From the NCBI GenBank assembly GCA_017620795.1, contig JAGAUM010000132.1:1-7210 (forward strand): a stretch of DNA of 7,210 bases, in the 5' to 3' direction. This document shows, in pieces, positions 1 to 5,329 of the stretch (its first letter is position 1; each line of letters starts with the position of its first letter). The position numbers were made by a program, and so were the translations under genes. The notes under the pieces are model-generated. The model saw only the letters and a program-made list of their open reading frames with translations, was not told the DNA's origin and ran no database searches. The DNA is from Clostridia bacterium (lineage in GTDB: Bacteria > Bacillota > Clostridia > RGIG8785).

Positions 1-1
1 A

Positions 2-400
2 AAGATGCTGGCAAATCCCAAGTTTGGCTCGGTGGGGCTGATTTCGTACCTGTACTTTTTATTCTACGAACTGCTCTCGCCCTTTATTGAAGTGTTCGGG
101 GTCTTTACCATGGTTGCGGCATTCTTCCTGGACTTATTAAACCTGCCCTTTATACTGTTGTTCATGTTGATTTACGCGTTTTACAACTCGGTCCTGACCC
201 TGACCGCATTCTTCTCCCGTATTCACACCATCGACTTAACGGTGCACTGGAAAGACTGCGTAAAGGCAATTATGCTTTGCTTCTTTGAAGTAACCACCTT
301 GCGGTTTATCATGGCATTTGTCCGACTCACCGCCTTTAAAGGCTACAAGAAGAAAAAGCTGGACTGGGGCAGAATCGAACGAAAGAAGATGCAGGTCTGA
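2..400 (+). CDS. Glycosyltransferase family 2 membrane protein, C-terminal fragment (5' end outside window)
   Basis: The reading frame is open from base 2, with a Lys codon before the first visible Met at 5, so this is the tail of a gene starting left of the window. The 131 visible residues resemble the C-terminal membrane part of processive GT2 enzymes (BcsA/PgaC-like and HEAT-operon types). There is an interfacial RMLANPKFG-like entry, then hydrophobic stretches at about residues 10-42, 44-70 and 88-108 (counted from the Met at 5), and a basic tail ending in a WGRIERKKM motif typical of these proteins (often WGKMERKGF). The catalytic domain (DxD, QxxRW) is not in view. The expected role is polymerising and/or exporting a polysaccharide at the cytoplasmic membrane from nucleotide sugars; the exact sugar cannot be read. 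The next gene starts 14 bases downstream, suggesting an operon with a c-di-GMP phosphodiesterase. Confidence 0.72.
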   Translation, partial: KMLANPKFGSVGLISYLYFLFYELLSPFIEVFGVFTMVAAFFLDLLNLPFILLFMLIYAFYNSVLTLTAFFSRIHTIDLTVHWKDCVKAIMLCFFEVTTLRFIMAFVRLTAFKGYKKKKLDWGRIERKKMQV

Positions 401-403
401 TAC

Positions 404-409
404 GGAGGT
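404..409 (+). promoter_or_regulatory. Ribosome binding site of the EAL-domain gene
   Basis: GGAGGT lies five bases before the ATG at 415, a near-perfect anti-16S match. It sits in the 14-base gap after the glycosyltransferase stop. No promoter is visible between the two genes, which supports translation from one transcript. Confidence 0.8.
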
Positions 410-414
410 AAAAG

Positions 415-2316
415 ATGAAAAAAGGGATACTCCTTTTACTGACATTACTGCTGACATTACAAATACCTGCCTTTGGCGCGGTCTATACCACCCCCAAAAC
501 CGAGGGGATGGGCGATTGCGTCTATCTGGCAGGCGACCCTGATAACTACCCGTTTGAATACTATGACGCAGACGAAGAACGCTACTGCGGAATCATCCCC
601 GACCTGCTCCAAAAGATTTCGGACGGAACGGGCGCTGACTTTGTCTATATCAACGGAAACGGAACCGACAAAGAGCTTTTGGGCAAGAACCTGCAGGTAG
701 AGGGGGTTTCCTCCGCTCAGGATGACCCAACGCTTCCTTATTATAAAGCGTATGTCAACCTGCTGGAGTATCAGCAGGAGGGTATCACCAAACGCATCGG
801 TCTGGTCTTTACCACCCGTGCGTCTGACCAGCTGATTGCTTCGGTCGCGGCAATGGCAACCGCCATCCCTGCTGCCGAGAAAAACGGACTGTCCTTGACC
901 TACGCCCACACGGAAGAGCCTGCCGACTACCGCTGGTTGTTGGTTTCCTTGGGGCTTTGCGTGCTGTTGCTTGTGGTGATTGTCCTTTTGCAACAGCGGA
1001 TGAGACGCATCAAAGAGCGGAGCTATGCAGATAAAATGACTGACGGGGACACGGGCTTGGGCAACTTACAGGGGTTCAAGCATTTCTTCCGCCATACCAT
1101 CACCGATGTGGCAAGACCCCTTTACTATTTGGTCTATATCATTTTGGACGGTAGTTATCTGCGGTCTTATCACGGCGAAAGCTCCTTTGAAGAAGCGTTG
1201 CACCACACCGCACTGGTCTTTGGGGAAACCCTAAAAGGGGAGGACTATTCCGCGCGGATTACCGAAAGCGGATTCGCCCTTGCCCTGCAAGCCCCTAACG
1301 AGGAAGAGGCTCTGCACCATTTGGAAGAAATCATGCTCCGTTTAAACCGCCTTGAGGAGGTGCAGCAACGGAATAACAAGATGGTCTTTCATGCCGCCAT
1401 CTATCATCTGGAAAGCAAGGATAAGAACTGCGAAATCCTGCTCTTTAACCTGCGGAAGAACTGTAACCGTATCATCGGCACCGACCGTCAGTTTGTTTAC
1501 TGCGACGTTCATGCCATGAATCGGATTCAGGAAGAAAAGAAGATGACCGAGAGCATCTTAGACGGCTTTGAACAAAACGAGTTTAAGATGTATCTGCAGT
1601 TTATCGTAGACAACAAGACCAAAAAGATTGTTTCTGCCGAGGCGCTGTCCCATTGGGATAGCCCCAGTAAGGGGCTGATCGGGCCGGGTAAGTATATCGG
1701 GAATATGGAGCGGTCAGGACTCATCAGCAAGCATGACTTTTATATGTTCGACCTTGCCTGCCGTCAGTTAGAGGCTTGGCGGAGCACCGACTTCGAGGAC
1801 CTTTCCATCTCCTGTAACTTCACCCGTATTACCTTGTCCGAGGAACACTTTATCGATAAGTTAAAAATGATTGCCGACGGGTATCACTTTGATAAATCGA
1901 AGCTGGCGATTGAGATTACCGAGGACGCCATCGAAAAGGACCGCGACGTTGCCACCCATAACGTGATGTTGTGTAAGGAGCTGGGCTTCCGCGTTTATCT
2001 GGATGACTTGGGCAGTGGTTATACCTCCCTTGCCAACCTGTGCGATTACCCCATCGACGTGGTGAAAATCGACCGTGATATTTTATTGAAGGCAGAAAAG
2101 GAGCGGGGGCGTGAACTGCTTCACGGCATTATTTCTCTGGCGCACCGCTTAAACATCCGCGCCATCTGCGAAGGCGTGGAAACGGAGGAGCAGAACGCTC
2201 TGGTCAGCGCCTCCGACTGCGATCTGGTGCAGGGTTGGTACTATGCCAAGGCACTGCCCCAAGAGGAGTGCGAGACCTTCCTCCGAAAATACGAAGCAGA
2301 AAGAAACCACCAATAA
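415..2316 (+). CDS. Membrane-anchored c-di-GMP phosphodiesterase: SBP-like sensor, TM helix, degenerate GGDEF, EAL
   Basis: This 633-residue protein should hydrolyse c-di-GMP in the cytoplasm under control of an extracytoplasmic sensor. A signal peptide or anchor (1-22) is followed by a solute-binding-like region (about 36-165) with a YPFEYYD motif and a GIIPDLLQKIS helix. It is much shorter than the usual SBP_bac_3 domain of about 220 residues, as if the middle had been lost. The transmembrane helix is at 174-192. The GGDEF-like domain (about 203-375) keeps a TGLGN turn at 213-217 but has TESGF (283-287) where GGDEF is expected, so no cyclase activity is likely. The EAL domain (about 385-628) keeps EAL (409-411), N468, E500, the DD pair 530-531, K551, E586 in the CEGVE motif, and QGW (606-608), which is the metal- and substrate-binding set of active enzymes. 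It is probably co-transcribed with the preceding glycosyltransferase, where it would lower c-di-GMP that could otherwise stimulate polysaccharide output. The partner and ligand are inferred. Confidence 0.88.
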   Translation: MKKGILLLLTLLLTLQIPAFGAVYTTPKTEGMGDCVYLAGDPDNYPFEYYDADEERYCGIIPDLLQKISDGTGADFVYINGNGTDKELLGKNLQVEGVSSAQDDPTLPYYKAYVNLLEYQQEGITKRIGLVFTTRASDQLIASVAAMATAIPAAEKNGLSLTYAHTEEPADYRWLLVSLGLCVLLLVVIVLLQQRMRRIKERSYADKMTDGDTGLGNLQGFKHFFRHTITDVARPLYYLVYIILDGSYLRSYHGESSFEEALHHTALVFGETLKGEDYSARITESGFALALQAPNEEEALHHLEEIMLRLNRLEEVQQRNNKMVFHAAIYHLESKDKNCEILLFNLRKNCNRIIGTDRQFVYCDVHAMNRIQEEKKMTESILDGFEQNEFKMYLQFIVDNKTKKIVSAEALSHWDSPSKGLIGPGKYIGNMERSGLISKHDFYMFDLACRQLEAWRSTDFEDLSISCNFTRITLSEEHFIDKLKMIADGYHFDKSKLAIEITEDAIEKDRDVATHNVMLCKELGFRVYLDDLGSGYTSLANLCDYPIDVVKIDRDILLKAEKERGRELLHGIISLAHRLNIRAICEGVETEEQNALVSASDCDLVQGWYYAKALPQEECETFLRKYEAERNHQ

Positions 2317-2350
2317 AAAAGAAGAGATGGAAATCCATCTCTTCTTTTTT
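2315..2350. terminator. Bidirectional intrinsic terminator between convergent genes
   Basis: Perfect stem: GAAGAGATGG (2321-2330) pairs with CCATCTCTTC (2335-2344) around an AAAT loop. An A6 run (2315-2320) precedes it and a T6 run (2345-2350) follows it, so each strand reads as hairpin plus U-tract. It overlaps the stop codon of the EAL gene and lies 3 bases from the stop of the minus-strand RHH gene, serving both. Confidence 0.9.
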
Positions 2351-2352
2351 GT

Positions 2353-2541
2353 TTAAGATATTTCACAGTTTTTCAGTGCATAGTCCAAAAGAAGTCCAAT
2401 TAGCTCGTTCCGAGAGCGGTTGGTCTCTTTGGATAGTGTCTCTAATTCCTGAACAGTTTCTTCCTTTATGCGTATGGAAAATGTTTTATATCCGTCTTCG
2501 CCTTGTAGTGATTTGCGTTTAATAATCAACTTCTCTTTCAT
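2353..2541 (-). CDS. Small ribbon-helix-helix (Arc/CopG-type) DNA-binding protein
   Basis: The product is 62 residues when started at the ATG whose first base is 2541. An in-frame upstream Met at 2574 is rejected: it lies before the best Shine-Dalgarno (GAGGTG, 2548-2553) and would add a peptide unlike the family. The sequence fits an RHH fold: a basic start (KEKLIIKRKS), a beta strand YKTFSIRIK that would insert into the major groove, helix A TVQELETLSKETN, a turn with RSRNE, and helix B ELIGLLLDYALKN. Proteins with GYKTFSIRI and NRSRNELI blocks are common small regulators in Clostridia, often on accessory DNA. It is divergent from the LRR-protein gene, and a perfect inverted repeat sits between them, so it probably represses that gene and perhaps itself. 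This is inference; an antitoxin role is possible in the family, but no toxin gene is adjacent. Confidence 0.78.
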   Translation of the reverse strand: MKEKLIIKRKSLQGEDGYKTFSIRIKEETVQELETLSKETNRSRNELIGLLLDYALKNCEIS

Positions 2542-2547
2542 AAACAA

Positions 2548-2553
2548 CACCTC
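2548..2553 (-). promoter_or_regulatory. Ribosome binding site fixing the RHH start
   Basis: On the minus strand GAGGTG lies six bases before the ATG at 2541. Nothing comparable precedes the more distal in-frame ATG at 2574, so this site decides the start. Confidence 0.75.
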
Positions 2554-2559
2554 ACATAA

Positions 2560-2565
2560 ATTATA
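2560..2565 (-). promoter_or_regulatory. Candidate -10 box of the RHH gene
   Basis: The minus strand carries a perfect TATAAT. The base seven downstream is about 2553, so the leader would be very short and the transcript would begin almost at the Shine-Dalgarno. No good -35 hexamer stands 17 bases upstream (TATATT). Either the promoter is weak or activator-dependent, or the match is chance in AT-rich DNA. Confidence 0.4.
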
Positions 2566-2567
2566 AC

Positions 2568-2597
2568 TTGACAAAAACCCATAATATATGTTATGTT
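2568..2597 (+). promoter_or_regulatory. Candidate sigma-A promoter of the LRR-protein gene
   Basis: A perfect -35 box TTGACA (2568-2573) is followed after 18 bases by TATGTT (2592-2597), 4 of 6 matches to TATAAT. The -10 lies inside the left arm of the inverted repeat at 2589-2610, so a protein bound there would block RNA polymerase. An alternative TATAAC at 2599-2604 has no -35 at the right distance. Confidence 0.5.
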
Positions 2598-2610
2598 TTA
2601 TAACATAACA
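2589..2610. promoter_or_regulatory. Perfect 9-bp inverted repeat, likely operator
   Basis: TGTTATGTT (2589-2597) and AACATAACA (2602-2610) are exact reverse complements separated by TTAT. The repeat is AT-rich and has no T-tract, so it is a poor terminator, and it lies over the -10 region of the LRR gene and upstream of the divergent RHH gene. A TTATAAC heptamer at 2598-2604 also occurs at 2561-2567. Arc/CopG proteins usually bind short inverted or tandem sites like this; that the neighbouring RHH protein is the ligand is inference. Confidence 0.6.
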
Positions 2611-2628
2611 ATAAGAGGGGGAAAGAAC

Positions 2629-4893
2629 ATGAAGAAGTTTTTAACCACATTGCTTTTTGTATGTACTATATTGCTTACTTTCTGCATGGTAAATGCATCG
2701 GCGGAAACGGATGGGATATATACTTATTCGATTTCTAATGGTGAAGCGACGATTACTGAGTGTAGCGATTCGGTAAGCGGAGAACTGGTAATTCCAGATA
2801 CACTTGGCGGATATCCTGTAACATACATTGGTGTTGGTGCGTTTGGGAGTTGCATCAGCCTTACAAGCATTACCATCTCCGATAGTGTAACAAATATTGG
2901 CGATAGGGCATTTTATGGATGTGACAGCCTTGAAAGCATCACAATCGGAAGAGGCGTAACAAGCATTGGTGGTCGTGCGTTTGATGTTGGAAACAAGCTT
3001 AATAAGGTGAATATCACCGATTTGGAAGCGTGGTGTAATATTAATTTTGCTGATCATTATTCAAATCCTTTGAACATTGCGGGTGAACTTTATCTTAATG
3101 GAGTTCTTGTAACCAATATTGCAATCCCTGATAGCGTAACAAGCATTGGTAGTCGGGCGTTTTCTGGTTGCAGTAGTCTTGTAAGCATCACAATTCCTGA
3201 TAGTGTAACAAGTATTGGTAATTGGGCGTTTAATGATTGCAGTAACCTTGCAAGCGTTGCGATTCCCGATAGTGTAACAAGTATTGGTGATGGCGCGTTT
3301 TGTGAATGCACCCGCCTTGAAAGCATTATAATTCCCGACAGCGTAACAAGCATTGGCAATTATGCGTTTGACTTTTGCGCCAGACTTATCAGCATCACAA
3401 TTCCCGATGGTGTAACAAGCATTGGTAGTCAGGCGTTTCATTATTGCACCAGACTTATCAGCATCTCGATTCCCGATAGTGTAACAAGCATTGGTGATGG
3501 CGCGTTTTATTCTTGCACCAGTCTTGAAAACATCATAATTCCCGACAGCGTAACAAGCATTGGTGATCATGCGTTTGGCTCTTGCGCCAGACTTATCAGC
3601 ATCACAATCCCCGATGGTGTAACAGGCATTGGTGACAGTGCATTTAATGGTTGTAGCAGTCTTGAAAGCATCATAATTCCCGACAGCGTAACAAGCATTG
3701 GTAATTATGCGTTTGAAGATTGCGCCAGACTTATCAGCGTCACAATCCCCGATGGTGTAACAAGCATTGGTGATGCCGCGTTTTCGCGTTGCGGGAGCAT
3801 CAAGGGCATTATCATCCCTGGTAGTGTAACAAGCATTGGTGATTATGCGTTTTATGATTGTAATAATCTAAGAGTTGTTTGTTTGCCTGTAGAACTTAAG
3901 TACGTAAGAAACGATGTATTTAAAGAATGTTCTGGCATAGAAGTTGTTTTTTATGCTGGAAGTGAGATACAATGGAACGAGATGTTGTTCTATAGCGGAA
4001 ACGAAAGCATTACTAATGCAAAAATAGTTTATAATGCCACAAAAAAGACCTATAAACTTGAAACTAATTGTGACGCAACATTAGAGGATGTTAGTGATTA
4101 TGCGATCTTTGTTATGCCGACTGTGGAAAATGGAGAAATGACATTGCTCGGTTGGTACACCAACAGAGCTTTAAGTGGCGACCCCGTTACATTTCCTTAT
4201 TATGGCGATATAACTACACTTTATGCCGCGTGGACAGACAGGACGGGTGAAACCTTTGATAAAGCATTTATAACAAAGGCGGACTGCAAGTATACTGTAA
4301 CTACTATTGAAAACGGACAACTTGTATATTTTGAATTTGTGCCCAATCGTTCGAAAGAGTATCATTTCTATACAATCGGTAGCAAAGATACTTATGGCTA
4401 CTTATATGACGCCAGTAAATCTCAACTCGGAAATAACAATGATGGAGGTGAAGGAAACAATTTTTATATTTCTTATAATTTGACAGCAGGAGAAACTTAT
4501 TATATTGCTGCGAAGATTTATAACGGAAGCGGAACGTTTACATTGGTTGTTGAAGAACCCGTTGATTACAGAATAAATGAAATCACGATTAAAGATATGT
4601 CAGGAAATAGCCTTGAGGCAATTCCAACAAGAACATTCCTTGCTACGGTGTCTTTTACTAATGTAAGTTCAAGTGAAGATACTGTAATTATACTTGCACA
4701 ATATACAGATGCTGATGCATTTTTGGGATTGATGTATATACAGACCGAGGATGTGCCGACAGGCTCAACGATAAAGCTCACGATCCCTGTTGATAATTCA
4801 AAGGGGGATGTGACAACGCTGAAGGCTTTTTGTTGGGAGTCCTTCGATTCGATTACGCCAATGGGAAATTCGGTAAGTTTTCCTGCAGAATAA
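2629..4893 (+). CDS. Secreted BspA-type leucine-rich-repeat protein with InlB-type, PPC-like and unknown C-terminal domains
   Basis: The product is 754 residues from the ATG at 2629, chosen because AGAGGGGG (2614-2621) lies seven bases before it and a Sec signal peptide follows at once (1-25, cut after NASA). An upstream in-frame Met at 2593 lies in the operator and is rejected. Residues 53-434 hold 15 LRR_5 units with consensus LxSITIPDSVTSIGxxAFxxC. Units 3 and 4 are separated by a 42-residue insert of the kind seen in BspA proteins (LEAWCNINF, NPLNIAGELYLNG). A degenerate cap follows (to about 470). Next come a Listeria-Bacteroides repeat-like domain (about 473-536, GWYTN...LYAAW), a pre-peptidase-C-like beta domain (about 540-645, YLYDASKSQL, GETYYIAAKIYNGSGTFTL), and a terminal beta-rich domain (647-754, LKAFCWESFDSITPM) met in Clostridia surface proteins. 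No LPXTG, SLH or dockerin is visible, so it may be released or wall-bound by other means. BspA relatives bind host proteins or mediate adhesion; the ligand here is unknown. Confidence 0.88.
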   Translation: MKKFLTTLLFVCTILLTFCMVNASAETDGIYTYSISNGEATITECSDSVSGELVIPDTLGGYPVTYIGVGAFGSCISLTSITISDSVTNIGDRAFYGCDSLESITIGRGVTSIGGRAFDVGNKLNKVNITDLEAWCNINFADHYSNPLNIAGELYLNGVLVTNIAIPDSVTSIGSRAFSGCSSLVSITIPDSVTSIGNWAFNDCSNLASVAIPDSVTSIGDGAFCECTRLESIIIPDSVTSIGNYAFDFCARLISITIPDGVTSIGSQAFHYCTRLISISIPDSVTSIGDGAFYSCTSLENIIIPDSVTSIGDHAFGSCARLISITIPDGVTGIGDSAFNGCSSLESIIIPDSVTSIGNYAFEDCARLISVTIPDGVTSIGDAAFSRCGSIKGIIIPGSVTSIGDYAFYDCNNLRVVCLPVELKYVRNDVFKECSGIEVVFYAGSEIQWNEMLFYSGNESITNAKIVYNATKKTYKLETNCDATLEDVSDYAIFVMPTVENGEMTLLGWYTNRALSGDPVTFPYYGDITTLYAAWTDRTGETFDKAFITKADCKYTVTTIENGQLVYFEFVPNRSKEYHFYTIGSKDTYGYLYDASKSQLGNNNDGGEGNNFYISYNLTAGETYYIAAKIYNGSGTFTLVVEEPVDYRINEITIKDMSGNSLEAIPTRTFLATVSFTNVSSSEDTVIILAQYTDADAFLGLMYIQTEDVPTGSTIKLTIPVDNSKGDVTTLKAFCWESFDSITPMGNSVSFPAE
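3118..3861 (+). repeat. 69-bp tandem repeat array encoding LRR units 4-14
   Basis: After a 54-base first unit, ten units of exactly 69 bases run without an indel (unit starts 3172, 3241, 3310, 3379, 3448, 3517, 3586, 3655, 3724, 3793). The near-constant core is GTGTAACAAGCATTGG with GCGTTT a few bases later. Variation gathers in the codons for the two residues before AF and the two after it. The pair CTTGAAAGCAT...CCCGACAGCG then GCCAGACTTATCAGC recurs at units 7-8, 10-11 and 12-13, showing block duplication above the single-unit level. Units 1-3 and 15 (outside this span) are more diverged. Confidence 0.92.
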
Positions 4894-4897
4894 GAAT

Positions 4898-4935
4898 AAA
4901 GAAAAGAGTGGTGCTATGACCGCTCTTTTTCTTTT
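4898..4935 (+). terminator. Intrinsic terminator of the LRR-protein gene
   Basis: AAAAGAGTGG (4902-4911) pairs with CCGCTCTTTT (4920-4929), with one T-G wobble and an 8-base loop, and is followed by a T-rich tail to 4935. It begins within a few bases of the TAA at 4891-4893. Confidence 0.8.
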
Positions 4936-4965
4936 GTCATGAACGAATCCTTACATTCATATAAT
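4936..4965 (+). promoter_or_regulatory. Candidate sigma-E promoter of spoIIID
   Basis: CATATAAT (4958-4965) matches the sigma-E -10 consensus CATACAAT at seven of eight bases. About 15 bases upstream, GTCATGA (4936-4942) is a loose match to the -35 element. In B. subtilis spoIIID is transcribed by sigma-E in the mother cell. The -10 could also be read as a sigma-A-like TATAAT (4960-4965), but it has no TTGACA partner. Confidence 0.45.
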
Positions 4966-4986
4966 CAAACAGGAATTTGAATGTTC

Positions 4987-4991
4987 GGAGG
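4987..4991 (+). promoter_or_regulatory. Ribosome binding site fixing the spoIIID start
   Basis: GGAGG lies seven bases before the ATG at 4999. The earlier in-frame ATG at 4981 precedes this site, so it is not the start. The chosen start also gives the MH-type N-terminus seen in B. subtilis SpoIIID. Confidence 0.8.
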
Positions 4992-4998
4992 CGGTCGA

Positions 4999-5253
4999 AT
5001 GCATACGGATATTGAAGAAAGAACGGTGGATATTGCCCACTACATCATCGACAAGAAAGCCACTGTCCGCTCTGCGGCAAAGTACTTCGGGGTCTCCAAA
5101 TCCACCGTACATAAGGATGTGGCGGAGCGGCTTTTAAAAATCCAGCCTGCTCTGGCACAGCAGGTGCGAGAGGTGTTGGATGTGAATAAAGCGGAGCGCC
5201 ACCTGCGTGGGGGCGAGGCGACACGGAAGAAATATGATAGAAGGCGGTCTTAA
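4999..5253 (+). CDS. spoIIID: Sporulation transcriptional regulator SpoIIID
   Basis: This 84-residue protein closely follows B. subtilis SpoIIID along its length: an IEERT start, IAHYIIDKKATVRSAAKYFG, then the helix-turn-helix recognition part GVSKSTVHKDVAERL, the block PALAQQVREVLD, and the diagnostic RHLRGGEATRKKY followed by a basic tail used as a second DNA contact. SpoIIID is a monomeric DNA-binding protein that acts in the mother cell after engulfment begins, turning sigma-E genes on or off and helping start sigK expression. The gene stands alone between a terminator upstream and its own terminator downstream, with a sigma-E-like -10 before it. In many Firmicutes it lies near spoIIQ/mreB-type genes; here its right neighbour is rpoB. 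Its presence marks the organism as an endospore former or a recent descendant of one. Confidence 0.96.
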   Translation: MHTDIEERTVDIAHYIIDKKATVRSAAKYFGVSKSTVHKDVAERLLKIQPALAQQVREVLDVNKAERHLRGGEATRKKYDRRRS

Positions 5254-5272
5254 GACCGTCTTTTATTTTTTT
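5241..5272 (+). terminator. Intrinsic terminator of spoIIID
   Basis: AAGGCGGTC (5241-5249) pairs with GACCGTCTT (5254-5262), one G-T wobble, around a TTAA loop; a long T-rich tail follows to 5272. The loop contains the stop codon TAA (5251-5253), so the left arm is coding sequence. It separates spoIIID from the rpoB promoter 20 bases further on. Confidence 0.9.
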
Positions 5273-5293
5273 GCAAAATTGGAAAAATAAGTC

Positions 5294-5323
5294 TTGACAA
5301 GCCCCCGAAGGGTTTGGTATAAT
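5294..5323 (+). promoter_or_regulatory. Strong sigma-A promoter of rpoB
   Basis: Perfect TTGACA (5294-5299) and perfect TATAAT (5318-5323) are 18 bases apart, with an extended -10 TGG just before TATAAT (5315-5317). Transcription should start near 5330, leaving a leader of about 140 bases before the rpoB ATG. Confidence 0.92.
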
Positions 5324-5329
5324 GTTAAA

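Noticed and set aside
5..7. ATG at 5 as the true start of the first gene
   Set aside because: The frame is open upstream to the window edge, and the family has a catalytic domain before this point; no RBS is visible in the four preceding bases.
457..993. Minus-strand open frame opposite the EAL gene
   Set aside because: It overlaps the signal peptide, sensor and TM coding region of a strongly supported gene and shows no recognisable protein features.
2235..2522. Plus-strand open frame over the EAL end and the RHH gene
   Set aside because: It crosses the bidirectional terminator and runs antisense to the supported RHH gene; its start lies within the EAL coding region with no RBS.
2593..2628. 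Upstream in-frame ATG start for the LRR protein
   Set aside because: It lies inside the operator/-10 region, has no Shine-Dalgarno, and would bury the signal peptide behind 12 extra residues.
3061..3570. Long minus-strand open frames (also 3090-3359 and 2641-3057) across the LRR array
   Set aside because: They are periodic mirror images of the 69-bp repeats; the indel-free repeat register keeps all frames open. No RBS or known domain supports them.
3118..3861. CRISPR-like or diversity-generating retroelement target
   Set aside because: The repeats are coding, in-frame and contiguous with no spacers. There is no reverse transcriptase or template repeat in the window, and the variable sites are not limited to adenines.
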